In this document: piece by piece, positions 27,890 to 39,092 of the stretch
Position numbering within the stretch: the stretch's first letter is position 1
Layout of the letters: every line of letters begins with the position of its first letter
DNA from: Candidatus Electrothrix aestuarii
GTDB lineage: Bacteria; Desulfobacterota; Desulfobulbia; Desulfobulbales; Desulfobulbaceae
Assembly: GCA_032595685.2 (NCBI GenBank)
Contig: CP159373.1
Location: 3,251,907-3,315,906, forward strand
Direction: 5' to 3'
DNA length: 64,000 bases
Program-made: the position numbers and the translations under genes
Notes under the pieces: model-generated
What the model saw: the letters and a program-made list of their open reading frames with translations, nothing else
Database searches by the model: none
Told to the model about the DNA's origin: nothing

Positions 27890-28408
27890 ATGATGAAAAC
27901 AAGAGCAATCATGGGAGTCGGAAGGGCAGGGGGGCTGCTGGCCGCCCTGCTCGTGGGTACGGTAGGAAGTACATTGGAGACAAGGACAGCCCAGGCTGAG
28001 GTCGTGGGCGAGGTCAGTACTACCTTTAAGCTCATCGGGGCCAATGATAAGATCGTGATTGAGGCCTTTGATGACCCGGATATCAGCGGGGCAACCTGCT
28101 ACCTCAGTCGGGCCAAGACCGGTGGTATCAAGGGAACCGTGGGGCTGGCTGAGGATACATCTGATGCCTCCCTTGCCTGTCGCCAGACCGGGCCGATCAC
28201 CCTGCCCGAGGATGTGGCCAATGGCAAGGATGATGGAGAGCAGGTTTTTCGTAAATCCACCTCCATCCTGTTTAAGAAATTGCAGGTAGTGCGTTTTTAT
28301 GATCCTAAACGTAATACGTTAATCTATCTGACCTATTCGGATAAGCTTATTGACGGTTCACCCAAGAACTCGATTTCCACCATCGTGATCAGGCCTTGGC
28401 GAAAATAA
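27890..28408 (+). CDS. creA: CreA family protein, exported
   Basis: The 172 residues carry a signal peptide ([15 protein letters not shown], ending near AQAEV) and the CreA domain with [39 protein letters not shown] and [18 protein letters not shown]. CreA is widespread in Proteobacteria and its function is unproven. It follows leuA by 27 bases and is probably read through from it. Two adjacent ATG codons could start it. Confidence 0.9.
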   Translation: MMKTRAIMGVGRAGGLLAALLVGTVGSTLETRTAQAEVVGEVSTTFKLIGANDKIVIEAFDDPDISGATCYLSRAKTGGIKGTVGLAEDTSDASLACRQTGPITLPEDVANGKDDGEQVFRKSTSILFKKLQVVRFYDPKRNTLIYLTYSDKLIDGSPKNSISTIVIRPWRK

Positions 28409-28418
28409 GGGGGTGTAT

Positions 28419-28577
28419 TTGAACAAAACAGCAGGGCTGGTCTGGGAAATGTACGGTAAGGGGCTGAGTGTTGATGAGATTGAAGAAAATATATCTGTTC
28501 CCATGAGGATGAGAGATGTGTGGAGGGTAATACAAAATACCAGGAAGCTTTGTGTCGCGATGCAGCAAAAATTTTGA
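28419..28577 (+). CDS. Small unrecognised protein (52 residues)
   Basis: A TTG start lies five bases after AAGGGGG, directly downstream of the creA stop. The product contains GLVWEMYGKGLSVDEIEENI and MRDVWRVIQNTRKLC, which resembles a small helix-turn-helix. A terminator follows at once, so it would be the last gene of the leuA-creA transcript. The non-ATG start lowers confidence; a GTG two codons upstream is an alternative. Confidence 0.4.
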   Translation: MNKTAGLVWEMYGKGLSVDEIEENISVPMRMRDVWRVIQNTRKLCVAMQQKF

Positions 28578-28624
28578 ACGTTTTTTAAAAAGGAAGGTGT
28601 TTTTGCAAAACGTTTAATTTTTTT
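28577..28624 (+). terminator. Rho-independent terminator after leuA-creA
   Basis: AACGTTTT pairs with AAAACGTT, and inside it AAAAA pairs with TTTTT across a small internal loop. A run of T follows (28617-28624). Confidence 0.75.
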
Positions 28625-28729
28625 CTTGTTGGAAAAAAGAATGTGTTGCCTTTTTGTAAAGGGCGGGGTATAAAAAATTGTATTAACTGGATAGCTAGGT
28701 AGGAATTTGAACTTTCTGTCTTTGAAAAT

Positions 28730-28793
28730 GAAGGCAGCTGAAATTGGAGGAAATATCATCATGAAAAGGAGGATATGAGTTTCAGCTGCCTTC
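28730..28793. repeat. 14-bp perfect inverted repeat
   Basis: GAAGGCAGCTGAAA (28730-28743) is repeated inverted as TTTCAGCTGCCTTC (28780-28793), 36 bases apart. It has no T-run. It may be a regulatory hairpin or the end of a small mobile element. The AT-rich stretch 28625-29184 around it shows no gene I can support; a 122-codon minus frame at 28759-29127 has no recognisable sequence. Confidence 0.6.
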
Positions 28794-29184
28794 CCTTTAT
28801 AGTGAACTTTACTCTGGCCTTTCTGTCAATTGGATTCTTCTGTAGTCCCATAAAACTGAAATATTTTTTGCTCCCAGCCCCGCCTGTTGTTCCTCTCGAT
28901 TGTCCTGTCATCTTCTTCTGTCTCCTTCTGTCTCCTTCTGTCTTTTGCCGCACTTTAGCCACCTTTCCGGTTTCTGCATTCAATTGATTCCTGGGACGCG
29001 TGTTGTATTGTGACTCGTTTTCGCTTTTAGGAGCTTGTAACCACTCTTTAATCATCCTTCGTCGTTGCCCCGTTTTGTGGTATAGAGATAGCTTTGAGTG
29101 GTGATCTTCCTCTTGCTTTATTAGCATTTATATGGTTATCAGGTTGCATCCTGCATTTCTCTCTGAATTCCCTGATAATAATCA

Positions 29185-29472
29185 ATGATCGAGCAAGAAA
29201 TCGAACAATCTTTGATCGACAAGCTGGACGATCTCAAATACAGCTATCGCCAGGAAAAAGAGCGTTATTCGCGCCGTGTGCTGTTGGAGGAAATTGAGGC
29301 GAACGATTACAACCTGAACATTTCCCGCTATATCAGCACTGCTGTACCGGAAGAGTCTGTTGATCTACCGGATGTTCATAAGGAGCTGGTTGCATTGGAA
29401 CAGGACATCAAGGAGGCCAGGAATAAGCATAATGCCTTTCTTGAAGAACTCGGCTTGCCGCTTTTGCTTTAG
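29185..29472 (+). pseudogene. Type I restriction-modification scar: HsdR start fused to HsdM end
   Basis: The first 23 residues (MIEQEIEQSLIDKLDDLKYS) look like the start of a type I restriction subunit HsdR. From EKERYSRR on, the protein is the C-terminus of a methyltransferase subunit HsdM (EANDYNLNISRYISTA, ARNKHNAFLEELGLPLL). The join is in frame. The fusion is best read as the product of a deletion or recombination that removed the catalytic parts of both genes. Confidence 0.7.
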
Positions 29473-29567
29473 TAGTTACCCGGACTGCGGTGAAGCGGGA
29501 TAACCAGAACAAGCAGAAAATATAAAAGCACCATGAGCAAAGCAAACATGACCAAGGAGGTCACTCC

Positions 29568-29993
29568 ATGACTGACCAAACCCCACGCTGGTATTATCGC
29601 TTTGATAATTACCAACGTGCCTTCAACTTGTTGCGCGAGGCCATTGAACAGGAAACTCCACTGACGCAACTGGAAAAGGAAGGCGTGATTCAGCGTTTTG
29701 AGCCCACAATGGAACTTGCCTGGAAGACGCTGAAAGACTATCTGGAGAGCGAAGGCGTTGTGTTTGACCAAATTACTCCCCGCGCAGTCATTCGTCGTGC
29801 ATTCGAAGCAGGAGTCATTACGCAGGGTGACGTTTGGCAAAAAGCCCTGGATGCCCGCAATCGTATGTCGCACACCTATAATTTTGATACCTTTGAGCGG
29901 GTTATTGCCGACATACATGAAAGTTATCTACACGTCTTTGATGAACTACATGAGTTCTTACTGACTCAGCAGATCAACGCAGACTCGCCATGA
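29568..29993 (+). CDS. hepT: HepT-like HEPN toxin (HI0074 family)
   Basis: HEPN proteins of this group are ribonuclease toxins silenced by a nucleotidyltransferase partner. The 141 residues are helical, with LNxxE-type WYYRFDNYQRAFNLL at the start and the catalytic R-x4-H motif in ARNRMSHTYN. They end four bases into the next gene (ATGA overlap). AAGGAGG precedes the start. The pair is older-annotated as nucleotidyltransferase plus substrate-binding protein. Confidence 0.88.
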   Translation: MTDQTPRWYYRFDNYQRAFNLLREAIEQETPLTQLEKEGVIQRFEPTMELAWKTLKDYLESEGVVFDQITPRAVIRRAFEAGVITQGDVWQKALDARNRMSHTYNFDTFERVIADIHESYLHVFDELHEFLLTQQINADSP

Positions 29994-30391
29994 CTGATGA
30001 TTTTGGCCTGAGTGATGAGCAACGGGAGCTCATTCTGAAAATCTTGTCTACAGCCCAGAAGAGCATAGAGCAGGTGGCTGTCTTTGGTTCCCGTGCGCAA
30101 GGAAAGCATCGTCCTAACTCTGATCTGGATTTAGTGCTCTATGGTTCTGCTGACGAAGTGGTATGTGACCGCCTGTGGACCTTGTTTCATGAAAGTCTTC
30201 TACCATTTGCTGTTGATGTTGTAAGTTACAGCACTATCACCTATGCGCCGTTGCGGACACATATTGATGCTGTGGCGCGTCCGTTGTTTATCCATACTGA
30301 GCAAGGATTGGTGGTCTATGATAAAAGTACTATGAGGTTGTCTCATCCCCTTCGTCTCCCTTGCCGTAACTGTTCCCTGTTAGAAGAATAA
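29990..30391 (+). CDS. mntA: MntA-like minimal nucleotidyltransferase antitoxin
   Basis: The partner of HepT adds AMP to the toxin and blocks it. The 133 residues contain the nucleotidyltransferase signature GSRAQGKHRPNSDLDLVL (GS-x3-G-x5-SD-x-DL), the third acidic residue being in VDVVSY. The last 20 residues after VVYDKS (LPCRNCSLLEE) extend beyond the usual end of the family. It is immediately followed by radA. Confidence 0.88.
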   Translation: MTDDFGLSDEQRELILKILSTAQKSIEQVAVFGSRAQGKHRPNSDLDLVLYGSADEVVCDRLWTLFHESLLPFAVDVVSYSTITYAPLRTHIDAVARPLFIHTEQGLVVYDKSTMRLSHPLRLPCRNCSLLEE

Positions 30392-30399
30392 GTCCCCCC

Positions 30400-31767
30400 A
30401 TGCCCCCTAAAGAACAAAAAATCTATCTCTGCTCTGCCTGTGGCTTTGAAAGCCGGAAATGGCTGGGTCGTTGCCCGGAATGTGGTGAATGGGACAGTCT
30501 GAACGAGCAGAAAAAGCTGAAGTTCCGTACTGGTCGAACAGGTCGGGCAACAGCAGAAGTTTTCCCTTTGACCGGAGAAGGCGGTGAAGAGCCAGTCCGT
30601 CTGGTCACCGGGATCAGCGAGCTGGATCGCACCCTGGGAGGCGGTATTGTGCCTGGTTCTATGGTGCTGATCGGCGGCGATCCTGGCATAGGAAAGTCCA
30701 CTCTGATCCTCCAGTTATTGGCAGCCTTGGCCGGGCAAAAGCATAAGGTGCTCTATGCCAGCGGTGAGGAATCAGTAGGCCAGATTCGGATGCGGGCAGA
30801 ACGACTGAATGTGCGCAGTGAACATATTTTTTTGGCGGCGGAAAACTCAGTCCAGGCTATAATTGGTCTGAGCGATGAGGTGCGCCCTGCCTTTCTGGCT
30901 GTGGACTCCATCCAGACCATGTTCAGCGAGGAGGTCAGCTCGGCCCCAGGTTCGGTCACCCAGGTGCGGGAATCTGCCTCCCTCTTTGTTAATCTGGCCA
31001 AACGCACCGACCTGCCCATTATCCTGATCGGTCATGTAACTAAGGACGGCTCCATTGCCGGGCCTCGGGTTCTGGAGCATATGGTGGATACGGTGCTCTA
31101 TTTTGAGGGCGACAGCGGGCAGGTCTTCCGGGTCTTGCGCACGGTGAAAAACCGCTTTGGTTCCACCAACGAGATTGGTGTGTTTGAAATGAAGGAGAGC
31201 GGGCTTGCCGAGGTGGATAATCCCTCGGCCCTGTTTTTGGCCGAACGTCCGGTCAATGTGCCCGGTTCTGTGGTCATGCCCAGTATAGAGGGAACCCGTC
31301 CCATTTTGGTAGAGGTCCAGGCTCTGGTCAGTCCGTCCAGCCTGGGTACGGCCCGAAGGACCGCCATCGGCGCGGATCCCCAACGGTTAGCACTGCTTAC
31401 CGCTGTCCTGGAAAAGAAAATAGGGGTCACCCTGTTTGATCATGATATCTTTCTCAATATTGCAGGTGGGATCCGTATTGATGAACCGGCCCTGGATTTA
31501 GGCGTGATCGTGGCGTTGCTCTCCAGCCTCTATGAAAAAGTGGTTGAACCCACCACTGTGGTCTGCGGCGAGGTTGGTCTGGCCGGGGAAATCCGCGCTG
31601 TAGGCCAGATGGAGTTGCGGCTTCGCGAGGCCCAACGCTTGGGCTTTAAAACCTTTCTCATGCCAGAGTCCAGCAGTCGGCAACTGGAGGCTGGCGCGAC
31701 CAAAGGAATTCAGGTGCATCCGGTCCGTACGGTGCATGAAGTGGTGGAGCGCTTGTTTGTGGGGTAG
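30400..31767 (+). CDS. radA: DNA repair protein RadA
   Basis: RadA is a hexameric branch-migration helicase acting in recombination. The 455 residues have the N-terminal zinc ribbon CSACGFESRKWLGRCPEC, a RecA-like core with Walker A GGDPGIGKSTL, the family motif KNRFGSTNEIGVF, and a C-terminal Lon-protease-like domain (ALDLGVIVALLSS, CGEVGLAGEIRAV). Length and all motifs are normal. It starts eight bases after mntA. Confidence 0.96.
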   Translation: MPPKEQKIYLCSACGFESRKWLGRCPECGEWDSLNEQKKLKFRTGRTGRATAEVFPLTGEGGEEPVRLVTGISELDRTLGGGIVPGSMVLIGGDPGIGKSTLILQLLAALAGQKHKVLYASGEESVGQIRMRAERLNVRSEHIFLAAENSVQAIIGLSDEVRPAFLAVDSIQTMFSEEVSSAPGSVTQVRESASLFVNLAKRTDLPIILIGHVTKDGSIAGPRVLEHMVDTVLYFEGDSGQVFRVLRTVKNRFGSTNEIGVFEMKESGLAEVDNPSALFLAERPVNVPGSVVMPSIEGTRPILVEVQALVSPSSLGTARRTAIGADPQRLALLTAVLEKKIGVTLFDHDIFLNIAGGIRIDEPALDLGVIVALLSSLYEKVVEPTTVVCGEVGLAGEIRAVGQMELRLREAQRLGFKTFLMPESSSRQLEAGATKGIQVHPVRTVHEVVERLFVG

Positions 31768-32103
31768 GGTGCTGGAAAGAAAAACCAGGGGCAGTCCCGA
31801 TTAATTTGTTCCAGGCAGCATACATTACCGTCTTTCACGGTATCAAAATAATACAGCTCTTTGATGCGTATCTGGAAATATTATGAGTCCACAGAGAGTA
31901 ATCATGATATGAGTGTTCTGTATTTTTTTTGTTTCCTTTTCAGGAACAGAGTGTTTTCCTTGGGATAAAGAGTCATGTGGTTGTTTTTTGTGTATCTTGT
32001 TGGAAATATTAGCTTATGCATATTTGAAGGAATATGCTTTACCGGCACAGCCTGTTTTCTTTGTGAGGTGTGCCGCTTAACCAATTGAACGGATTGAAAT
32101 ATT
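31768..32103. other. Intergenic region, no gene seen
   Basis: About 335 bases, AT-rich. Two short hairpins are visible: TACCGT / ACGGTA near 31825-31841 and GGCACA / TGTGCC near 32042-32072, the latter in the leader of the next gene. Confidence 0.4.
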
Positions 32104-33579
32104 ATGAGTAGACTGAAGAACGCAACAGTATTGCTGACACTCTCCCTGGTCATGGTTATTTGTTCCTATTCTCAAGGGAGAGCGGCATCAGGCAGGGCTA
32201 AGGGTGAGTTTGTTGCATCAGAAGTATGTAACACCTATCTGTCCTTACAAGAAAAGAGCAATCCCGGAAACATCATGACTGAGCCTGGGAAAGCTTACCC
32301 TCTTGTCGAGTGGAATAAGGGCTGGAAAAGCTCGGAAGACTTCTGGTATAGAATCATTATGATCCAGGGGGACATGCAAGTGTACCGTTGGGTCTATGCT
32401 GAGTGCGGAACAGCGGAGGGTGCTGCCAGGATGTCAGCGCCGTCGTATCCTGAGGCAAGGGTTTTGCGTTCTGGCAAAGGGAAAGTGGTACAGCCGCGCG
32501 TTACTGTTGGCATGGCGGCACCTCCTGTGGCAATGGCACAACAAGAATCTATGATGGCAATGCCTTCTGGTGGGATGGCACCTTCTGGGGATGAAAAATA
32601 TGCCCGAACAGTGGTTTTTTTCGCAACTGATCGAGAGAAAGATGACCCGAGGGATGTGGCAAGCTACTTCGGAGGAAAAAGAGGAAGAAAGATAAGCTAT
32701 GGAACAGCCAGCGTAAGTATTCCCCGTGATCATAAAATGGGGGAATTGGAAAAGCCTTCCATCTGGAGACTGGAGTTTCGTCAAGACCCGGAAAAGCATG
32801 TTGTGCTCCTGGGAATCAATGAGCTTCCTGCCCAGAGATTTTATGAAGGGATATCGCAACGAATAAAGAACTCGGAAGGAAAAAAGGCCTTTATATTTAT
32901 TCATGGATATAATGTGACCTTTGAGGATGCGGCAAGACGTACCGCCCAGATGGCCTATGACCTTGCCTTTGATGGCGCACCGATATTCTACAGCTGGCCT
33001 TCTCACGGGAAACTATTTAAGTATGCAGCAGATGAGGAGAATATCCGATGGTCTGAAAGAAACATTGAAGACTTCCTGCTCGACTTTACAAAGAAGTCAG
33101 ATGCGGAAAGTATCTATCTGGTTGCCCATAGTATGGGAAACAGGGGACTGACACGGGCCTATGTCTCTTTATTGCAGAAAAAGCCGGAATTACATTCCCG
33201 CTTTAAAGAAGTAATTCTGGCTGCACCTGATATTGATGTTGATATCTTTACGCGTGATATAGTTCCTATTATGGCAGAATCCAGTGTTCCTGTTACTCTG
33301 TATGTTTCAGCCAATGATAAGGCCCTAGAGGCATCAAGGAGGTTTCATAATGCGGCCTACAGGAGGGTTGGTGACACTATCTCTTTGTACCCTCATGTTG
33401 AAACCATAGATTCTTCGAATGTTAAGACGGATTTTTTGGGCCATTCATACTTCGGGAATAATAATTCTGTCATTGCAGATATATTTAATATAGTTAAGAG
33501 AGGTCTGCGACCTGACCAACGGCCCGGACTGGCTAAGATATTTGCCTCTGATGGAATCTATTGGCGATTTAGGGAGTAA
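32104..33579 (+). CDS. Exported alpha/beta hydrolase (DUF900)
   Basis: The 491 residues begin with a signal peptide (LTLSLVMVICSYSQGRA). About 140 residues of N-terminal domain with cysteines (EVCNTYLSL, VYAECGT) lead, through a methionine-rich low-complexity linker (QESMMAMPSGGMAPSG), to the DUF900 hydrolase domain. There, IFIHGYNVTFEDAARR and the nucleophile elbow VAHSMGNRG (serine) are visible, and a histidine in DFLGHSYFG could complete the triad. The substrate is unknown. Confidence 0.85.
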   Translation: MSRLKNATVLLTLSLVMVICSYSQGRAASGRAKGEFVASEVCNTYLSLQEKSNPGNIMTEPGKAYPLVEWNKGWKSSEDFWYRIIMIQGDMQVYRWVYAECGTAEGAARMSAPSYPEARVLRSGKGKVVQPRVTVGMAAPPVAMAQQESMMAMPSGGMAPSGDEKYARTVVFFATDREKDDPRDVASYFGGKRGRKISYGTASVSIPRDHKMGELEKPSIWRLEFRQDPEKHVVLLGINELPAQRFYEGISQRIKNSEGKKAFIFIHGYNVTFEDAARRTAQMAYDLAFDGAPIFYSWPSHGKLFKYAADEENIRWSERNIEDFLLDFTKKSDAESIYLVAHSMGNRGLTRAYVSLLQKKPELHSRFKEVILAAPDIDVDIFTRDIVPIMAESSVPVTLYVSANDKALEASRRFHNAAYRRVGDTISLYPHVETIDSSNVKTDFLGHSYFGNNNSVIADIFNIVKRGLRPDQRPGLAKIFASDGIYWRFRE

Positions 33580-33684
33580 TCAATCCTTAAAAATTCGTTA
33601 CCCAATAAGGTACAGAAGATACAGGCTAAAGGCAGATGTGTCCCGGAATCTTCCGGGGAAGGAATACAACAGAGAGGATTGCAG

Positions 33685-33999
33685 ATGTTGCTCACCAATA
33701 CAGAAGAGATTCCAGGAAAAACCATTACAGTTTCTTATGGCCTTGTTTCCGGGAGCACAGTCAGGGCAAAGCATGCAGGTCGTGATATCATGGCAGGCCT
33801 GAAGAATATCTTCGGGGGAGAACTGAAAGGCTACACAGAACTCCTGCAGGAATCCAGGGATGAGGCGACCAAACGGATGAAGGCCCAGGCGAAACAGCTT
33901 GGTGCCAATGCGGTGGTCAATGTCCGTTTCTCCACCTCCTCCGTGGCTGCGGGTGCGGCGGAGATCTATGTCTATGGCACAGCTGTCACGGTGGAGTAG
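33685..33999 (+). CDS. YbjQ/UPF0145 family protein
   Basis: The ATG at 33685 has GAGAGG upstream, so a TTG two codons earlier is not used. The 104 residues show the family pattern: the N-terminal ITVSYGLVSGSTVRAKHAGR, the central FGGELKGYTELLQESRDEAT, and C-terminal ANAVVNVRF with VYGTAVTVE. Family members form pentamers and have unproven function. It is the first of three close genes ending with an M48 protease. Confidence 0.88.
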   Translation: MLLTNTEEIPGKTITVSYGLVSGSTVRAKHAGRDIMAGLKNIFGGELKGYTELLQESRDEATKRMKAQAKQLGANAVVNVRFSTSSVAAGAAEIYVYGTAVTVE

Positions 34000-34002
34000 G
34001 AT

Positions 34003-34479
34003 ATGGATGCGCTTATTCAGCTGATTTTTTTCCTCACCTTATTGACCCTGGGCTATGCCTTTGGCAAGTTTGCTGAGAAAAGGCATTATCGTTCCATTAT
34101 GGAGCGGGAAAAGCAATGGATGCATATCCCGACCACCACAGGGCGCCGTGTCCTGGGGGCAGACAGCAAGGTGAAAAACGCTCACCTTGTCACCGGTAGC
34201 GTGGTTATTTCGGTGGATTATTTTAAACGGATCCTTGCCGGGTTGAGAAATATTTTCGGAGGCAATGTCCAGTCCTATGAAACCCTGGTGGATCGGGCCA
34301 GAAGAGAGGCTGTGTTGCGCTTGAAGGAATCCTGTCCTGAAGCGGACCAGATTGTTAATCTGCGTCTGGAAACCTCTTCCATTTCAAAGGGCAAGAAAAA
34401 TCAGGTCGGTTCAGTTGAGGTTCTGGCCTATGGTACCGCAGTCTACCTGCAACCTGCCATGACAATGGATGATCTCTGA
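34003..34479 (+). CDS. Membrane-anchored YbjQ-like protein
   Basis: The N-terminus is a membrane helix (LIQLIFFLTLLTLGYAFG). It is followed by a degenerate YbjQ domain (TGSVVISVDYFKRILAGLRN, FGGNVQSYETLVDRARREA, EVLAYGTAVYLQ). It starts three bases after the previous gene, which suggests the two work as a hetero-complex at the membrane. Confidence 0.8.
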   Translation: MDALIQLIFFLTLLTLGYAFGKFAEKRHYRSIMEREKQWMHIPTTTGRRVLGADSKVKNAHLVTGSVVISVDYFKRILAGLRNIFGGNVQSYETLVDRARREAVLRLKESCPEADQIVNLRLETSSISKGKKNQVGSVEVLAYGTAVYLQPAMTMDDL

Positions 34480-34482
34480 TTC

Positions 34483-35340
34483 ATGCAGTCTTGCCCGGAA
34501 TATCGGCCTGGCCTGCCGGAAGTAAACGATAATGTCTCCCATGATCATCCGCTCAAGGAATTTGTTATTCTCCTCTCCGGGATAATAGCTTTTCTGCTGC
34601 TCGCTGTTTGGAGTCTGGGCTTGTTCGTTGACTGGGCAGCCGGTTTTATTTCTCCACAAATGGAAGCTGTCATCTTTTCCTCAATGCAGGTCTCCGGGGC
34701 TGCGATTTTTAAGCAACAAGAAGACGATCCTCGGCGGGTAGAGCTGCAACGGCTCGTGGATGAGCTGGGGCGATGTCATGATGTCGGCTATCCCTTGCAA
34801 GTCAATATGGCCCAGTCACAGCAGGCCAATGCCTTTGCCTTTCCTGGCGGACGGATTATCGTCCTGGAAGGGCTACTGAAAAAGGTTCACTCGGAAAATG
34901 GGCTTGTCTTTGTCCTTGCTCATGAGATGGCACATTTCAAAAACAGAGATCATCTACAGGGGATGGGAAGAGGCTTGGTGATGACAGCCCTTTCTGCCTT
35001 GCTGACTGGGGCAGGTTCAGATATCACCAAGCTTATTGCTCCGGCCTTGGGTGTCGGTCAGGCCCAGTATTCCCAGGATCGGGAGACCTTGGCGGATAGA
35101 CTGGCCCTGGAGAGTCTCCATTGCTTGTATGGTCATGTGGGCGGGGCAAGTGAGTTTTTTGAAGCCATGCAGGAGGAAGACGGAGAGCAGGGAGGCGGGC
35201 TTGGAAGATATTTCTCCAGCCACCCTGCGGCGGTGCAACGAATCAACGCGCTCCATCAATTGGCGGAAAGATCAGGGTTTGTTGTGAAGGAAACAGCCTC
35301 CTTGTCCACAATACTTGCTCCAAGCGCTTCGCACGAGTAG
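34483..35340 (+). CDS. M48-family membrane metallopeptidase
   Basis: This zinc protease has one clear membrane helix (FVILLSGIIAFLLLAVW) and then the M48 domain with the zinc motif HEMAH near residue 147. The third zinc ligand is expected in DRETLADRLAL. The C-terminal SSHPAAVQRINAL is typical of M48. It lies three bases after the second YbjQ-like gene. A function in membrane-protein quality control is inference from the family. Confidence 0.88.
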   Translation: MQSCPEYRPGLPEVNDNVSHDHPLKEFVILLSGIIAFLLLAVWSLGLFVDWAAGFISPQMEAVIFSSMQVSGAAIFKQQEDDPRRVELQRLVDELGRCHDVGYPLQVNMAQSQQANAFAFPGGRIIVLEGLLKKVHSENGLVFVLAHEMAHFKNRDHLQGMGRGLVMTALSALLTGAGSDITKLIAPALGVGQAQYSQDRETLADRLALESLHCLYGHVGGASEFFEAMQEEDGEQGGGLGRYFSSHPAAVQRINALHQLAERSGFVVKETASLSTILAPSASHE

Positions 35341-35414
35341 CTTGGTGCGTACGGAATTCTGCTCATTTTACTGAACAAAATGTCATGCGGTACAGGATAT
35401 GAAGAAGGATTATC

Positions 35415-35936
35415 TTATTTGCCTGTCAGCAGAGCAAAAAAGCGGGAGAAGACACCTCTGTTTTTTGTTTCTTCCTGCTCCCGAATTTCCTCTTTTTCCT
35501 CAGCCGCTTTGTCCGCACAGTCGCGTAAGGAAGTGTCTACCTTAACGATATGATTAACCAACCAGGATTGGAGAAAGATATGTATCTGGATCAGTACCCC
35601 ACGGGTAAGGCGCTCTTCCTGCAGCTTTTCCTCTAGTTTTTCCTGATAATGACCATATTTTTCAAGAAAGAGCTGATGTGCTTCCTTATTTGCTTCTTTC
35701 ATGGGATGATCATACTTTTCAAAGACCTTTTCTTCGTCCTGAAAATGTTTTTGCGCATAATCAGCGAGAAAATCCAGCATCTCACTGACCTTTGCCTTGT
35801 TTCTATCGTCCTGAGTAACAGATGAGAGCTTGAGAAAATGTATTAAACCGTTAACCCCTTCAAACAGTTCTTTATGCTGTTGGTCAATATGCGCAAAGCC
35901 TGTGGTGTACTTTTTATTATCCCATTGCAGTTCCAT
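35415..35936 (-). CDS. Bacteriohemerythrin
   Basis: Hemerythrins bind oxygen with a di-iron site. The 173 residues have all iron-ligand segments: TGFAHIDQQHKELF, KHFQDEEKVFEKYDHP, AHQLFLEKYGHYQEKL and WLVNHIVKVD. A charged C-terminal tail (AEEKEEIREQEETKNR) ends in the hydrophobic FSRFFALL. A role in oxygen handling for an anaerobe is inferred. It is 16 bases downstream of proB on the same strand. Confidence 0.93.
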   Translation of the reverse strand: MELQWDNKKYTTGFAHIDQQHKELFEGVNGLIHFLKLSSVTQDDRNKAKVSEMLDFLADYAQKHFQDEEKVFEKYDHPMKEANKEAHQLFLEKYGHYQEKLEEKLQEERLTRGVLIQIHIFLQSWLVNHIVKVDTSLRDCADKAAEEKEEIREQEETKNRGVFSRFFALLTGK

Positions 35937-35952
35937 ATAATTCCTCGAACGG

Positions 35953-38216
<2,264 letters not shown>

Positions 38217-38276
38217 TCACCCTATGCTTGCGCCGGGTTAAATGTGTATTTTGCTCAACGAATGCTTTGTTTCCGC

Positions 38277-38310
38277 AAAAAAAAACTCGACACCACAAAA
38301 TGATGTCGAG
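38277..38310 (-). terminator. Rho-independent terminator after rplU-rpmA
   Basis: On the minus strand CTCGACATCA pairs with TGGTGTCGAG (one G-U pair) around TTTTG, followed by nine T. It separates rpmA from obg. Confidence 0.88.
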
Positions 38311-38371
38311 CATATTCCCAGGTTGCTGAATTAAACTCAGCCATCCTTTTGTGGTGTTGTTGTCCGGACAA

Positions 38372-38629
38372 TTAGGCCTCAGGATAAACAGACACCCGCT
38401 TGCGGTTTTTACCGAAGTCTTCAAAGGTTACTACGCCGTCAACCTTGGCGAACAGGGTGTAGTCACGCCCGCAGCCAACATTGGTTCCCGGATGGATTTT
38501 TGTGCCGAGCTGGCGAACCAGGATGCTGCCCGCTGTTACGATTTGACCGCCAAAGCGTTTTACTCCACGTCGCTGCCCTGCACTATCGCGGCCGTTCCTT
38601 GAACTACCGCCTGCCTTTTTATGAGCCAT
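38372..38629 (-). CDS. rpmA: 50S ribosomal protein L27
   Basis: The 85 residues begin [20 protein letters not shown] and contain [20 protein letters not shown], as expected for L27. The N-terminus has no cleavable extension. It lies 155 bases downstream of rplU. Confidence 0.98.
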   Translation of the reverse strand: MAHKKAGGSSRNGRDSAGQRRGVKRFGGQIVTAGSILVRQLGTKIHPGTNVGCGRDYTLFAKVDGVVTFEDFGKNRKRVSVYPEA

Positions 38630-38783
38630 GAGTTCTCTCCAAATAAGCTTTTATCCCGGCCCGCCGGACCAGGACAACAAAACATAAAAGTTGATCGACC
38701 GGCTCCAGGGAACCAAGCCATACTTTCAAATACAATAAATAAAAAATGGATCAGGATGCATGCTGAAGATATCGTATGATATC

Positions 38784-39092
38784 TTACATGATCTCCTGAA
38801 TGCTCAGGGCAGTGAAGACCTGACGATGTCCGCGCAGAACGCGGTATCCCTGTCGTCTCTTTTTCTTGAAGACGAGAACTTTCTTGGCTTTGCCCTGCTC
38901 AACGATCTTGGCGACAACTTTTGCACCTTCAACCGCAGGTGTTCCAACCCGAACGTTATCACCATCAGCGACCAGCAGAACATCAGAGAGTTCTACGGTA
39001 TCACCGACTTCACCTTTTAATTTTTCTACCCGCAAAGTGTCGCCGGTCGCAACCTGATACTGTTTTCCGCCGGTACGTACTATGGCATACAT
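38784..39092 (-). CDS. rplU: 50S ribosomal protein L21
   Basis: The ATG at 39092 is chosen because it has a GGAGG site and gives the standard MYAIVRTGGKQYQVATGD start. The 102 residues contain KVEKLKGEVGD-like (RVEKLKGEVGD) and KKKRRQGYRVLRGHRQ signatures. Upstream codons to 39116 are not part of the family. Confidence 0.97.
   Translation of the reverse strand: MYAIVRTGGKQYQVATGDTLRVEKLKGEVGDTVELSDVLLVADGDNVRVGTPAVEGAKVVAKIVEQGKAKKVLVFKKKRRQGYRVLRGHRQVFTALSIQEIM

Noticed and set aside
28759-29127. 122-codon minus frame
   Set aside because: No family, basic low-complexity composition and it covers the inverted repeat; not supported.
33542-33802. 86-codon frame between the DUF900 and YbjQ genes
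   Set aside because: Overlaps both real genes in another frame and has no family.
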